Part shown: positions 11,230 to 21,700 of the stretch, piece after piece
Position numbering within the stretch: position 1 is the first letter of the stretch
How the letters are laid out: each line of letters opens with the position of its first letter
Source: Pyxicephalus adspersus
Lineage: Eukaryota > Chordata > Amphibia > Anura > Pyxicephalidae
Assembly: GCF_032062135.1 (NCBI RefSeq)
Contig: NC_092858.1
Span: 127,173,014 to 127,237,013 of the forward strand
Direction: 5' to 3'
Length of the DNA: 64,000 nt
Made by a program: the position numbers and the translations under genes
The notes under the pieces: model-generated
Databases searched by the model: none
The model's input: only the letters and a program-made list of their open reading frames with translations
What the model was told of the DNA's origin: nothing

Positions 11230-12065
11230 TTCTGGACTTCTGAGGATAGAGTTAAATAAAGTGTCCCTTTTGCCCGCAGTAGATGCAAAAGCCTGTGGTT
11301 AAGCGTCGGGCCCTTTCTTCAGGAGACAGACGAGAGCGGCCCAATTGCATAATTTTTTCGAAGAAGGAGAAACAGCAGAGACTTGAGGTTCCAGGGGACA
11401 CTGGAAAGATGGAGCTAATCGTTTGTTGAGATGACCTTTCTGGAGCGATATCTCTCCTGGTAACGTTCCTGAAAACCAATATTGATCTGGGTGGCCAGGG
11501 AGATCAGGTCATCCAAAGCAGTGGGAATCTCTCGGCCAACCAACTCATAAGACGGTCAGAAAGGCCTTGCCAAAAGGTAGCGTGGAGCGCCTCATTTTTC
11601 CAGACGACCTCAGCTGCCAGAGTATAAAATTTCACTGAATATTGTCCCACAGTAAGGGACCCTTGGCGAAGGGGGCAGGAGCGTGCTGGCTGCCGAGGAG
11701 GCACGAGCAGGTTCATCAAAAACCCTCCTAAAGAGGCTCAGGAAGGCTTCAATACTACTGGTGACCGGATCCTTCCTTTCTCAGAGAGAGGAGATTACGT
11801 ATGCTACCTTAGCCCGGTCAAGGGGAAACATTTTTTGCTGAAGTTCAAAGTGGATGTTACACAGGTTGATGAAGCCACGGCAGCCACTGAAAATCATTGT
11901 GGGGGTGGCAGGTAAAGTGCAGGGACCACTGGTATAGCAGGAGACTGGGCCATGACTGGAGGTTCAGCAGGTGCACTGGAGGGGACCAGAAGCTGATCCA
12001 GGCGGGTAGTGAGCACATGGAGCTGGCGGAGTACCTGGGTTTGAGTAGCTTCCTGGACGTCCAGC
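11230..12065 (-). pseudogene. Gypsy gag, 5'-truncated and frameshifted
   Basis: The retrotransposon-gag core is at 11719-11504 ('LTVGQYSVKFYTLAAEVVW', 'FWQGLSDRLMSWLAE'). A zinc-knuckle start, '[11 protein letters not shown]', ends the next frame near 11252. Upstream (12065-11900) a leucine/glutamine-rich stretch resembles the N-terminal coiled coil of such gag proteins. The start codon and leader are missing. Confidence 0.75.
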
Positions 12066-12464
12066 TAGGGATGAGCGAGCGAGATTTGTAAGTGCGATCT
12101 CGTGGCGAATCGAGCTGTTCTCACTTACCAAACATTTATGCGAGAACCAACTTGTAATTCGCCATGAGGTTGTGTTCTCGCCGAACAAACGAGGTAAAAT
12201 CCAGGGGGCGGGAACAGCAACTATTTCCGGTGGGAATGGCCTGGCTGGGAGCGAATCATTTGCTCCCAGGATGCATAGCAATGCCCAATCAGGAGAGATC
12301 TGGGAACAGGCATATATACAGGGAAGGAGGGAGGGATTAGTCACTCCATCTTGTGTTTTGTGTCAGAGAAAGAAGCAGGGAGAGAAGTGCATTGTGACAG
12401 GGACAGGTTAGGAGCCTTCTGTAAATCTTGAAATATACAGTTTGTGCAGTTTTTGATGCTACCT
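12066..12464. repeat. Unclassified repeat starting at a TAGGGATGAGCG boundary
   Basis: The sequence changes abruptly from gag to TAGGGATGAGCGAGCG, which resembles the TAGGGATG-type termini of Ac-like hAT elements. Palindromic words follow (gcgagatttgtaagtgcgatctcg). I do not find the partner terminus, so the call is tentative. Confidence 0.35.
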
Positions 12465-12790
12465 CTTGCTAACTAGGAAAAAAGGCAGAAACATTTCTGT
12501 CCTACTCTCCAAAAAAATAGATTTTTTTATTCTGATCCCACTTGCTATCTATCAAAAAAGCCAGAAACATTTTCTGTATTTCTCTGAAAAATATACAGAT
12601 ATTTAATTCTGATACCACTTGCAATCTATCAAAAGAGCCAGAAAAATTTCTGTATTTCTCTCAAAAAAATACAAATTTTTTTTCTGGTCCCACTTGCTAT
12701 CTATCAAAAAAGCCAGAAAAATGTCTGTATTTCTCTCAAAAAAATACAGATTTTTTATTCCGATAGCACTTGCTATCTATCAAATGCACA
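12465..12790. repeat. Tandem repeat, unit about 76 bp, about 4.2 copies
   Basis: The anchor 'cttgctatctatc' (and variants) recurs at 12465, 12541, 12618, 12693 and 12769, giving periods of 76, 77, 75 and 76. Each unit continues with 'aaaaaagccagaaa', 'ttctgtatttctctcaaaa' and 'atacagattttttattc'. Confidence 0.9.
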
Positions 12791-13099
12791 GTATGCCATC
12801 AAGTTTCTTTCATGCCTGGCATCCAGTGTTCTGTCCGAAAGAACCTTCAGTGCTGCTGGCGGAGTGGTAACGGTCAACCGATCGTGACTGTCGCCGAAAA
12901 AGGTCAAAGGTCAATCTCAAGGTGGGTTACTAAACAACTATCATATCCCCACTGCAGATGTCACTGATTGACTGACACAAGGACTCACTAGGCCATCCAA
13001 GATGCCTCTGTGAACCCACACTGCTCCTGTGCTGAGTCTGTGGCTGCCTATCACCAAACACCCTGTCAGCTGAGCTTGCCTTGGTTGAATTTTTCCGCT

Positions 13100-14260
13100 A
13101 GTTATCGCAACGTCCAGGGGTGGCATTCTTCGCCAATGTCATGCTTGCCAATGTGCCAGCTAGCAATTTACTTTACCTTTCTGCTGCTTCCGGGAGGACA
13201 ACAAACTGCAGATGAAAACCCCCTGTACTGCCACACTGATAGGTACCATTGCCTTTGCCTAATTTTTCAGCTAAGTATTGTAAGATTGAGGGTTGGCATT
13301 CATGTCATCTACTTCATGATGCAAACTAGCAATATTGTCTACCTTCCTAATGCTTCCGGCACCACAGACCATAGCAACAGTGCTGGTGCACAAAACATCA
13401 TGGTCGGGCCCTTCTACCTTTAATCACAAATTTCCAATATTTGCATTACACACTTCGGGTTGGCATTGACGATGCACTACAGCCAGCTCCAGATGCCAGT
13501 TACAAATGCGGTCCACGCTCCGTCTCAGGGCCCACCACCTCCTCCTGATGCTGTTGGTGCTGGCGCCTGTCAGTACTCCATTCACTATAATTGCATTATA
13601 CACTTCTGAGTCTCATTGACGATGGACTCCACCCAGCTCTAGATGCCAGTTACAAATGCTCTCCACGCTCCGTCTCAGAGCCCACTGCCTCCACCTATTG
13701 CTGTTGCTGCTGCCGCCTGTCAGTACTCCATTCACAAAAATGGTATTACACACTTCTGGGTGTCATTGACAATGCACTACACCCAGCTCTAGATGTCAGT
13801 TACCATGCGGTCCTCACTCTGTCTCAGGGCCAACCGCCCCCTCCTGATGCTGTTGCTGCTGCCGCCTGCCCAGTACTCCATTCACAAAAATGGTATTACA
13901 CACTTCTGGGTGTCATTGACGATGCACTACACCCAGCTCGAGATGCCAGTTACCAATGCAGTCCCCACTCCCTCTTAGGGCCTTCCGCCTCCTGCTCCTG
14001 CTGTTGCTTCTGCTGCCTGTCAATACTCCATTCAGAATTGTACACCTCTCGGTGGCATTGACGATGCACTACACCCATCTCTTCATGACTCTTACCAATG
14101 CGGTCTCCCTGACTAGCTGTCCAGAGGCCACTGCTACTGTTCTTGCTGACCCATGCTCCGTCTCTGGTCCTCCATCCTTTTGCCTAATGTCACCACACTA
14201 TTTGTCAACAACTTTATGAGTGGCATTCCTAACACATGTCATCCAGGCCATGATGCCAGC
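13100..14260. repeat. Tandem repeat block, 150-bp unit with degenerate flanks
   Basis: The anchor 'cattacacacttc' (with variants) recurs at 13444, 13594, 13744 and 13894, exactly 150 bp apart, and again near 14040. Degenerate relatives sharing 'ggtggcatt' and 'gccagctagcaatt' flank the block at about 13120, 13295 and 14220. Because 150 is a multiple of three, the units make a long but meaningless periodic open frame (13591-14061). Confidence 0.88.
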
Positions 14261-14345
14261 TAGCAATTATTATTATTATTACTATTATTATTAAACAGGA
14301 TTTATATAGCGTTAAGATATTATTCAGCCATGTAAATTCAATGTG
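14261..14345 (-). mobile_element. Retroposon tail fragment with (ATT)n
   Basis: The (ATT)n run, followed by 'aaacaggatttatatagcg' and 'atattattcagc', matches in reverse the 3' tail of the family seen best at 26660-26768. Confidence 0.6.
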
Positions 14346-14417
14346 GGTGCGTACATTAAATAGCAACACGTTTTCCTGCTGTTTTGTTGTGTTAACTTAT
14401 AGCTGTATAAAAGTATA

Positions 14418-14920
14418 CAGGTAGTCCCCGGGTTACATACGAGATAAGGACTGTAGGTTTGATAAGGACTGTAAGTTGAATTTGTATGTAGGTCGGAACA
14501 GGTACATTATTTTATTAAATGCAATTAGAACAGATGTTTGTCTCAACATAATATTAGGCAGCCTGGTTTCAGTTACTGTATAAAATCCTCACTGTGAGTT
14601 AATCACAAACAAAGCAAAAAAAACTTTATGAAGCCTAGACATTCATTACCTTCTGGAGCAAGCTGTGCTTTGATATGCAAAAATAAACAACTGCAGTGTT
14701 TGTCTTGGTCATTAAAGAGTCAGAAGATGCTACTGATCAGCTCAGCTCTTAAGATACACCCACAACCTCTGCTGTGTTCAGCCAAAGATTTCCTCTGCAA
14801 GTCATGCAAACTGCCCCTCCCCCCTCCAAGCCTCTGTCCTGCACACAAGGGAGCAGGGAAGCCCGGTTCTATTCTAGAAGTTGTCAGTATGTCAGATGTC
14901 CTTAACCCGGGGACTACTTG
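14418..14920. mobile_element. pogo/Tigger-like MITE, complete (503 bp)
   Basis: Terminal inverted repeats CAGGTAGTCCCCGGGTTA (14418-14435) and the complement of CAAGTAGTCCCCGGGTTA (ending 14920) are bounded by TA on both sides (14416-14417, 14921-14922). CAG-type termini with a TA target duplication fit the pogo/Tigger branch of Tc1/mariner. There is no transposase. A second copy in the opposite orientation starts at 60596. Confidence 0.8.
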
Positions 14921-14922
14921 TA

Positions 14923-17351
14923 TTAGAAATGAGTGTTTGAGGATATATTTTTTAAACCACTTACCATCAATTAGGTAATTCATCTTTACCAGTTGGCTGA
15001 AGAAAAGAAAAAATCTAACAAACAAAATATTAAGATAAAAAACACATAAATGATGAAAAAAAAATAGATAAAATAAATAAGGTAAGAAGGGGAGTGGGGT
15101 AGTATATATAAGGCTGGTAAAATCATATTTAAATATGGAAAAAAAATATGAAAAACAAATATTTAATAACACTATGACGATGACTTGTCTAATGTAATCT
15201 GCAGCTCTTGTTGCGTGACTCAGCTGTTGTCAGTACTCTAGATACACAGAGAAGGCATCTGTCAAACTGAAAAGTCATGCCTTATGGTTTATAATGTGGA
15301 AGTAACTTTCATAGTGTAATTTAAGCAGACGCCAATGTCATTTTTAGATTGCTGTCCTCTGGACTATCTGACAAAGGCAGGAGAGGCTTTATCTGCAATC
15401 TCCCTATCTCCACCACAGGTCCCAGGACAGAAACCTTTGCTGCTTTAGGCCTGCATATGGGGATTTACCCTACACTGTATTTTGTATTTTAGAGCCCTTT
15501 ATATGTCATTTTTGTTATAATTTAATGCTAATTGTAACTGTAAACAGCCAAGCAATGTATAGTTTGGTTCTAACAGTTTATGTAATGTTTTACTGTCCTG
15601 AGGCAGGTATAAAATTTGTAAAAAACTGCAGACTACTAATATTTAGCATAATTGTAATGTGCCGTGAAATAAGATCATTCTCTGGTTGCTGTGATAAAAC
15701 ACAATCAAGCAAATGTCATTTGTGCTATTAACAAATCTCTGTGTCTTCAGATACAGTCTTTATAAAAAGTAAAGCAGCTTTCTAACTTGACAAAATTCAT
15801 AGGTCACTGGAATTATCTAAACGTACAACCCAATTTTCTGTAATACAGGTTTCAGGCAAGTTTTTCTTGTTTTCTTTCAGTTTCAAAAATGAATGTCTAC
15901 AATGATTCCTTGAGGGTAAATCTGAACTACAAATGTACAGCTAGATAGTAATAAAGGCCAAGGCAGAACACACAGTGCAGTAAATTACAGACAATTACAT
16001 ATCAAATCAACTAAACACAAAAGCTTGATAATTATGGCTCATGCTGCACTGGAAATTGGACAAATGTAACCCTGCAATACATTTTACATGGTAGGCTATT
16101 CACTTTGGACTGAATAAAGTTGCTCTGTGGACGGATGCTATAATCGTTCCAGATAAAAATGTATATGTTAATTTATAACAAAGAGCAAATATTCTTATAT
16201 GTCTTCCATTATTGACCATGTCTGCCATATTGCATGCGGTGCTATGGAGTCTGCAGTATTCTATACAGTTCTTGCAGTGGAAACAACTGTGACTGGAGCA
16301 TAAATGTAATTGGGCACTGTTCATTTTTTTTGTATTCTAGGTAGGCCTGGTTTGAAGTACTGATTTTTGTGAGAGGCTTATTTTAACTATTTAGGTAGTT
16401 CCTATGACTGAATGGCTTCTCCTTAAACCTAATGGATATTCTTGTCTCTTTTCTTATCCCCTGGGGCCCTATAAAGGTCAACATCCCTATAAAAAAATAG
16501 AAAGATTTATTTATATAACTTTCTCTACCTGACTGCATTACTTAGAAAATGTAATGATACAGTTATATATGTCTTCTGATTTCTCCTTCTCAATCTGTAA
16601 CAAAACCTAGACCCTTAATGTATTCACAATTCTTAAGGTCTGTAAAGACCATGATGGGATGTAGACCCCCTACAGCCAGTAAAGAGTCAGAGATAGCCAG
16701 CTAGGAGCACAATGCACACCCAAAGCATGGAAAAATTACCCCCCCCCCCCTTTAAAAATGGTATCCGTTAAGCCTGAGCATTTGGCAAGTTCACCAATAT
16801 ATTTCATAGTGATATGGGTCTAAACCTCCTTGTTTATAGGTAGAGCGAATAGGGCCTTTTGTCAGGTGAGGATTTCAGATTGGTCAGGCCATGACATGGG
16901 GATGTCTGTAGAATACAAGAGGCTGCAAAGAGGAGAGCATTATGTATGTACAGCCATTGCTGCTAAATAGTAACATGGGGAGCAGTTATGAAGACTCTGG
17001 AGCAAGAAAAGTAAAGCAATCTCCTCTTTAACCTCCCATCCACACCGACTTTTAAAACACTCCTTTCAAACTAATCTGTATTGAAGTCCATTTGCTCAAA
17101 CAGAAAGCAGAACCACTTTTAAAATAATATGTTGGTGTGATTAGACTCTACCAGGTGTGAAATATGTCAGAGTTGATCTGTCCTTGGTTTACCTGAGACC
17201 AATACAATTTTTTTTCTTTGTGTATGGATGTGGGGAGCTAATAGGACCTGTAGTAAAGACTGCACCCTTTGATTCTTTTTAAAAGTTTTAAATTTCCCTC
17301 TGGCCAACAGTGGAGAGGTCCAACTGATTTGCCACTTTACTTATGTGAACG
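14923..17351. other. Intergenic DNA, no gene seen
   Basis: AT-rich sequence without coding signal. A run of about 10 C is at 16741-16750. Short open frames here have no recognisable homology or splice context. Confidence 0.55.
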
Positions 17352-17359
17352 CTGTGGAG

Positions 17360-17619
17360 CAGTGGTCCTGGTCCGCGAGAATATTTTGGTGGTCTGTGGC
17401 TGTGGCTGTCCCCCATATGGACACAACCCGCCCACTTTCTCATCTCTGGCTCAGACCTGCTTGCTAAACATCCTGGGGGGACAGTTGCACAGGGCTGTGG
17501 ACCCAACTTTTGATTGCCCCCCCAGGATGTTTAGCAACCAGGGCTGAGCCTCCGATGAGAGAGTGGGTGGTCCTGGCATCATGACTCATCTGTGAGGTTC
17601 AAAAGGTTGGCAACCACTG
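17360..17619. mobile_element. hAT-type MITE with perfect 8-bp target duplication
   Basis: The element begins CAGTGGTCC and ends GGCAACCACTG, with CAGTGGT as inverted termini. It is flanked on both sides by the identical octamer CTGTGGAG (17352-17359 and 17620-17627). The 8-bp duplication and CA...TG ends are diagnostic of hAT transposons. At 260 bp with no coding sequence, it is non-autonomous. Confidence 0.88.
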
Positions 17620-17869
17620 CTGTGGAGAAAGCTGCATAAGGCTAGTCTTGTCATTACCCTGGATTTAGTTTAAATTACTACTTTCTGTGACATATGATGT
17701 AGGTATTCTGGGAGGCTGTAGAAGGACGAGATATACGTCGTCCTCACCTAGCTAAGAAAGTTGGAAGCATAACTAAAGAAAATATTCACCATCTTTAAAT
17801 TGTCGAAACTGTCAGGCACTAGTGATAGGGGTGGAAGGACTTTTGTACAGTGTAGGTGAAAGGTCCGTT

Positions 17870-18320
17870 TTTAAGGCGGATCTTTCATAAAAAATAACAG
17901 CAATTTTTACAGGTGAAAATCCCTCGATTCCTCTGCAGTCCAATCAGTCCCACAGCGTCCTGGCTTCCTTTCTTCTTTCCACTGCAGACTGGACACTGGG
18001 TATGGACAACTTTTTTCTTCTTCGTTCAGAATCTGTTTGCATCACCTGATCTTGCACTGCGCAGGTGTGAGATCGGAAGACAAGTCATGCTGAGAATGTA
18101 GAGACGCATGCCCAATCCAGGAAAGCCCCTTATGATGCATCTTGAGCTCAGGCATGTGCAGAAGGTGCAGCCCCAGACTTCTGGGATATGTGATATATGT
18201 ATCCCAGGATGATACCCCTGCCAAGGGAGGGGAAGGGTCCTCCCAAAAAACCCACATTTCTACATTACATACAAGAGCTTGACGCCTTTTATATGATAGG
18301 TCTGCTTTAGTGTTCAAACC
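17870..18320. repeat. Dispersed repeat related to 28310-28640
   Basis: It shares in opposite orientation the words for 'ccaatccaggaaa', 'gcatgtgcagaagg' and 'cttgagctcaggcatg' with the sequence at 28310-28640. It is not classified further. Confidence 0.4.
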
Positions 18321-18599
18321 CATTACTCAAGAATTACAATTTTGTAAAATATATCCCACAGCCAATGTGGCTAATTGTTGCTGTATATGATTATACTAAG
18401 AAATACTATTGTTTCACCAAAAAATGTTTGAACTAAAGATTTCCTTAACTATAGCCCCCACTATACTGTGCACAGTCTGCTGTTACTCCACGTCCCTAAT
18501 ATTATCGCAAACTATGAAATACTGAAGACAAAATATGGAGATGTAGCAATATTCACTACACCTCCTCCCAACCCTCATCACTGCCATCACTGCCATCAC

Positions 18600-18733
18600 C
18601 CTCCTCCCAGCGTACGTCACTGACGTAAAATATAGAGGCGGAGCTTAACACGGAAGTGTGGAGATGTGACGTTCACTGACTCCGATGCGTCTTGTACGTG
18701 ATTACGTCACCTGACAAAATATCGAGAAGAGTC
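18600..18733 (+). promoter_or_regulatory. FUNDC1 proximal promoter with CRE-like cluster
   Basis: The 130 bases before the FUNDC1 start codon are CpG-rich against an AT-rich background. They hold four CRE/ATF-like words: TACGTCA (18613-18619), TGACGTAA (18621-18628), TGACGTT (18667-18673) and TTACGTCA (18702-18709). An ETS-like CGGAAGTG lies at 18651-18658. There is no TATA box. This fits a housekeeping promoter; use by CREB/ATF factors is inferred from motifs alone. Confidence 0.55.
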
Positions 18734-18749
18734 ATGGCTGCCAGGAGAG
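18734..18749 (+). CDS. FUNDC1: FUNDC1 coding exon 1
   Basis: ATG plus five residues and one base (MAARR + G), then donor GTGGGA. This donor was chosen because it restores frame with exon 2 and puts the acidic [10 protein letters not shown] segment at the same distance from the start as in other vertebrates. The longer frame reading through the donor into the GT repeat has no FUNDC1 similarity. This is the least certain exon boundary of the gene. Confidence 0.75.
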
Positions 18750-21700
18750 GTGGGAGACGAGGGGTCATTGGGTGTCCGGAGTGCGTGTGTATGGTGGGAG
18801 CGGTGTACATGGTTGTGTTTAGGACAAGGCACCGTGTGTGTGTGTGTNNNNNNNNNNNNNNNNNNNNNNNNNNNNNNNNNNNNNNNNNNNNNNNNNNNNN
18901 NNNNNNNNNNNNNNNNNNNNNNNNNNNNNNNNNNNNNNNNNNNNNNNNNNNNNNNNNNNNNNNNNNNNNNNNNNNNNNNNNNNNNNNNNNNNNNNNNNNN
19001 NNNNNNNNNNNNNNNNNNNNNNNNNNNNNNNNNNNNNNNNNNNNNNNNNNNNNNNNNNNNNNNNNNNNNNNNNNNNNNNNNNNNNNNNNNNNNNNNNNNN
19101 NNNNNNNNNNNNNNNNNNNNNNNNNNNNNNNNNNNNNNNNNNNNNNNNNNNNNNNNNNNNNNNNNNNNNNNNNNNNNNNNNNNNNNNNNNNNNNNNNNNN
19201 NNNNNNNNNNNNNNNNNNNNNNNNNNNNNNNNNNNNNNNNNNNNNNNNNNNNNNNNNNNNNNNNNNNNNNNNNNNNNNNNNNNNNNNNNNNNNNNNNNNN
19301 NNNNNNNNNNNNNNNNNNNNNNNNNNNNNNNNNNNNNNNNNNNNNNNNNNNNNNNNNNNNNNNNNNNNNNNNNNNNNNNNNNNNNNNNNNNNNNNNNNNN
19401 NNNNNNNNNNNNNNNNNNNNNNNNNNNNNNNNNNNNNNNNNNNNNNNNNNNNNNNNNNNNNNNNNNNNNNNNNNNNNNNNNNNNNNNNNNNNNNNNNNNN
19501 NNNNNNNNNNNNNNNNNNNNNNNNNNNNNNNNNNNNNNNNNNNNNNNNTTTTTTTTTACATGATTTCCTAGAAAGATAGAGATCTCCAATTGACTATTTC
19601 CTGTATATAGCTTGTATGTATGGGAATTGGTTTAAAGGGCACATTTATGTAATCGCTTTATAAAATTTGATGCAAACCCATCTCGTTTAAAACTGTTTTC
19701 CCAACAGCACTTAAAATTTCATTTGCAGAAAAAATAGGTGAGTTCCTGTATACACTATCACTACACTAATGACCATTTCTACCGAGTTAACAATTGTACC
19801 TTACACCTAAATGGAATCTCTAAAGGAAAATAGATTTTTCTTGCACAATCCATTGCTGCTTTCACTTTCTTTTTCCAGTAGATTGGCCATAGTTTATAAT
19901 TAACTACAACGTACGCTGTGCCTTACAGCTCTTGCTACCTGTGTGCACTCTGTGAGATCTACTTCTAAAGCAGTGAACCTGACATTCACTAAAATATTCC
20001 CTGTTGGAGAATCTACCAGGTCAGTGTATTTCAATGACTGTAAATGATTCTCCACCTGGGAATGTTGGTTTTACTGCTTTATTTATCGACCCTATGTCTT
20101 ATTCTCTTTGGCAGAAAGCACATCTACATTTTCCATTAAGTTAAACATAGGCTGCAGTGTACATGATAAATAAATTTTGCAGCAACAGTGTTACCAGTGA
20201 AAGCACAGAAACATGTGAACCTGACAAACCTTACACTTACCCAGTAACACACTGCTGCCTAAACCTTTATAGTGTTTTCCTATAATTCATAGTTTCCTAA
20301 GCTTAGTGACTAAACTGGTACTGTAATTGGTATACTGTAACTTTAAACATGTTCTAGTCTTTTCTTCTGTTGACTGATCACTATATATTGTTTGCTATCT
20401 TTTAAAGAACCGAGCAGTGATGATGAATCCTATGAAGTTTTGGATCTCACGGATTATGCTAGACGACACCATTGGTGGAGTCGTATCTTTGGACGGAACT
20501 CTGGCCCTCTTACAGAAAAGTATTCAGTAGCTACCCAGATTGTAATGGGTGGAGTAACAGGCTGGTAAGACAACACTTAATTAATATTTAAATAAGTTGC
20601 ATATCCACTCTATGAACATTAGCCACATATTGCTAGTGTATATTAGGTATAATTTTGGCCTCCATTTCTTCTTTTCTAAAAAAAAGAAACATATATCTTC
20701 TTTATACATCATTATAAATTGGCAGGATTATGTTCATTTTACTAATATACATACACAGTGTTCTCCTCAGCCCCATTTAGCTAGGCACACCACCTGGCTG
20801 ATTTTGTGTGGTTTCTGAAGAGTTGGTTCACAATACAGGGGCTGCCACCCACCTACAGTTTCTTCCCACCTGGGCTAAAACATTTTTGGATTGAACACTG
20901 ATAACATGTTATTCTTCTGTGTAAAAGGCCTAAGTATCCTGATATGTGGAAGACGTATAATATTTTTTTTAGCAGTGTTTGCATGCTATTTCATTTGAAA
21001 TATTTTTTTCTAACACATTGTTTTTCTTCTACAGGTGTGCAGGCTTTTTGTTTCAGAAAGTTGGAAAGCTTGCTGCAACAGCAGTCGGTGGTGGCTTTCT
21101 TCTACTTCAGGTAACAGATAACATCTTCACCAGTGTTTATAGCAGGAATTCTGTGATCTTTCTACTCTCGTCACCTACTGGATTAGCTATTCCCATTGCT
21201 TTCTGCCACTACAGTAATTACTGCAGTTTCTGAGTGTTGAAGGCAGAATAAAGCACTAGATGGTGCTTGTTGTACATTTTTTTGTGTGTCACTTTGTTAT
21301 TCAAGGTCAACTGACAGTCCATTTTTTCCATTTTGCTGCAGCAATACCATTTAGTAAAACTTAGCAGTAGCATTTGTTTACATTTTCTTAGCCAGTAGGT
21401 CTGTATCACATAGAAATAACTTGAATGGCTGTAATCCTTGTGAACCCTCTTGTTAAAATGTGTGACTTACTTACTCATGGTAGTCTGAGACCTTCGTGGC
21501 CAGTATTGAGATTGTGGGTGAAGGGATGTGAGCAAAATATATAAACATTGAAGCACTTTGTTCTGAGTGCAAAATTATGAAATCCTTACTGAGGACATGG
21601 CCTCTCAGCTTTGATGTTTGACATATTTGATATCTATTTACTTGCCTTAACCTTATCTTTTGTCATTGTCAAAGAAGATGTAATTTATATTGTTTGTGCT

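Larger units (their letters stand above)
7435..12065 (-). mobile_element. Ty3/Gypsy (chromovirus-like) LTR retrotransposon, 5'-truncated and decayed
   Basis: Read on the minus strand the order is gag (12065-11230), protease (about 11100-10870), reverse transcriptase and RNase H (10823 to about 9440), integrase (9326-8376), polypurine tract and 3' LTR. Protease, RT and integrase in this order are diagnostic of Ty3/Gypsy. There is no 5' LTR: gag homology stops at about 12065, where unrelated sequence beginning 'TAGGGATGAGCGAGCG' takes over. Multiple frameshifts and altered catalytic residues show that it cannot encode working enzymes. A solo LTR of the same family lies in EFHC2 intron 10 (46780-47520). 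Confidence 0.9.

Noticed and set aside
8376..11719. Domesticated retroelement gene
   Set aside because: Multiple frameshifts and lost catalytic residues, together with an adjoining LTR and polypurine tract, show a dead transposon rather than a preserved host gene.
13591..14061. 156-codon open frame as a repeat protein gene
   Set aside because: It is created by a 150-bp tandem repeat whose unit is a multiple of three; no conserved domain, promoter or splice context.
12465..14260. CRISPR-like array
   Set aside because: Units are whole tandem repeats without unique spacers, in a vertebrate genome.
18692..19589. Long open frames on both strands
   Set aside because: They consist almost entirely of unknown residues across an assembly gap.
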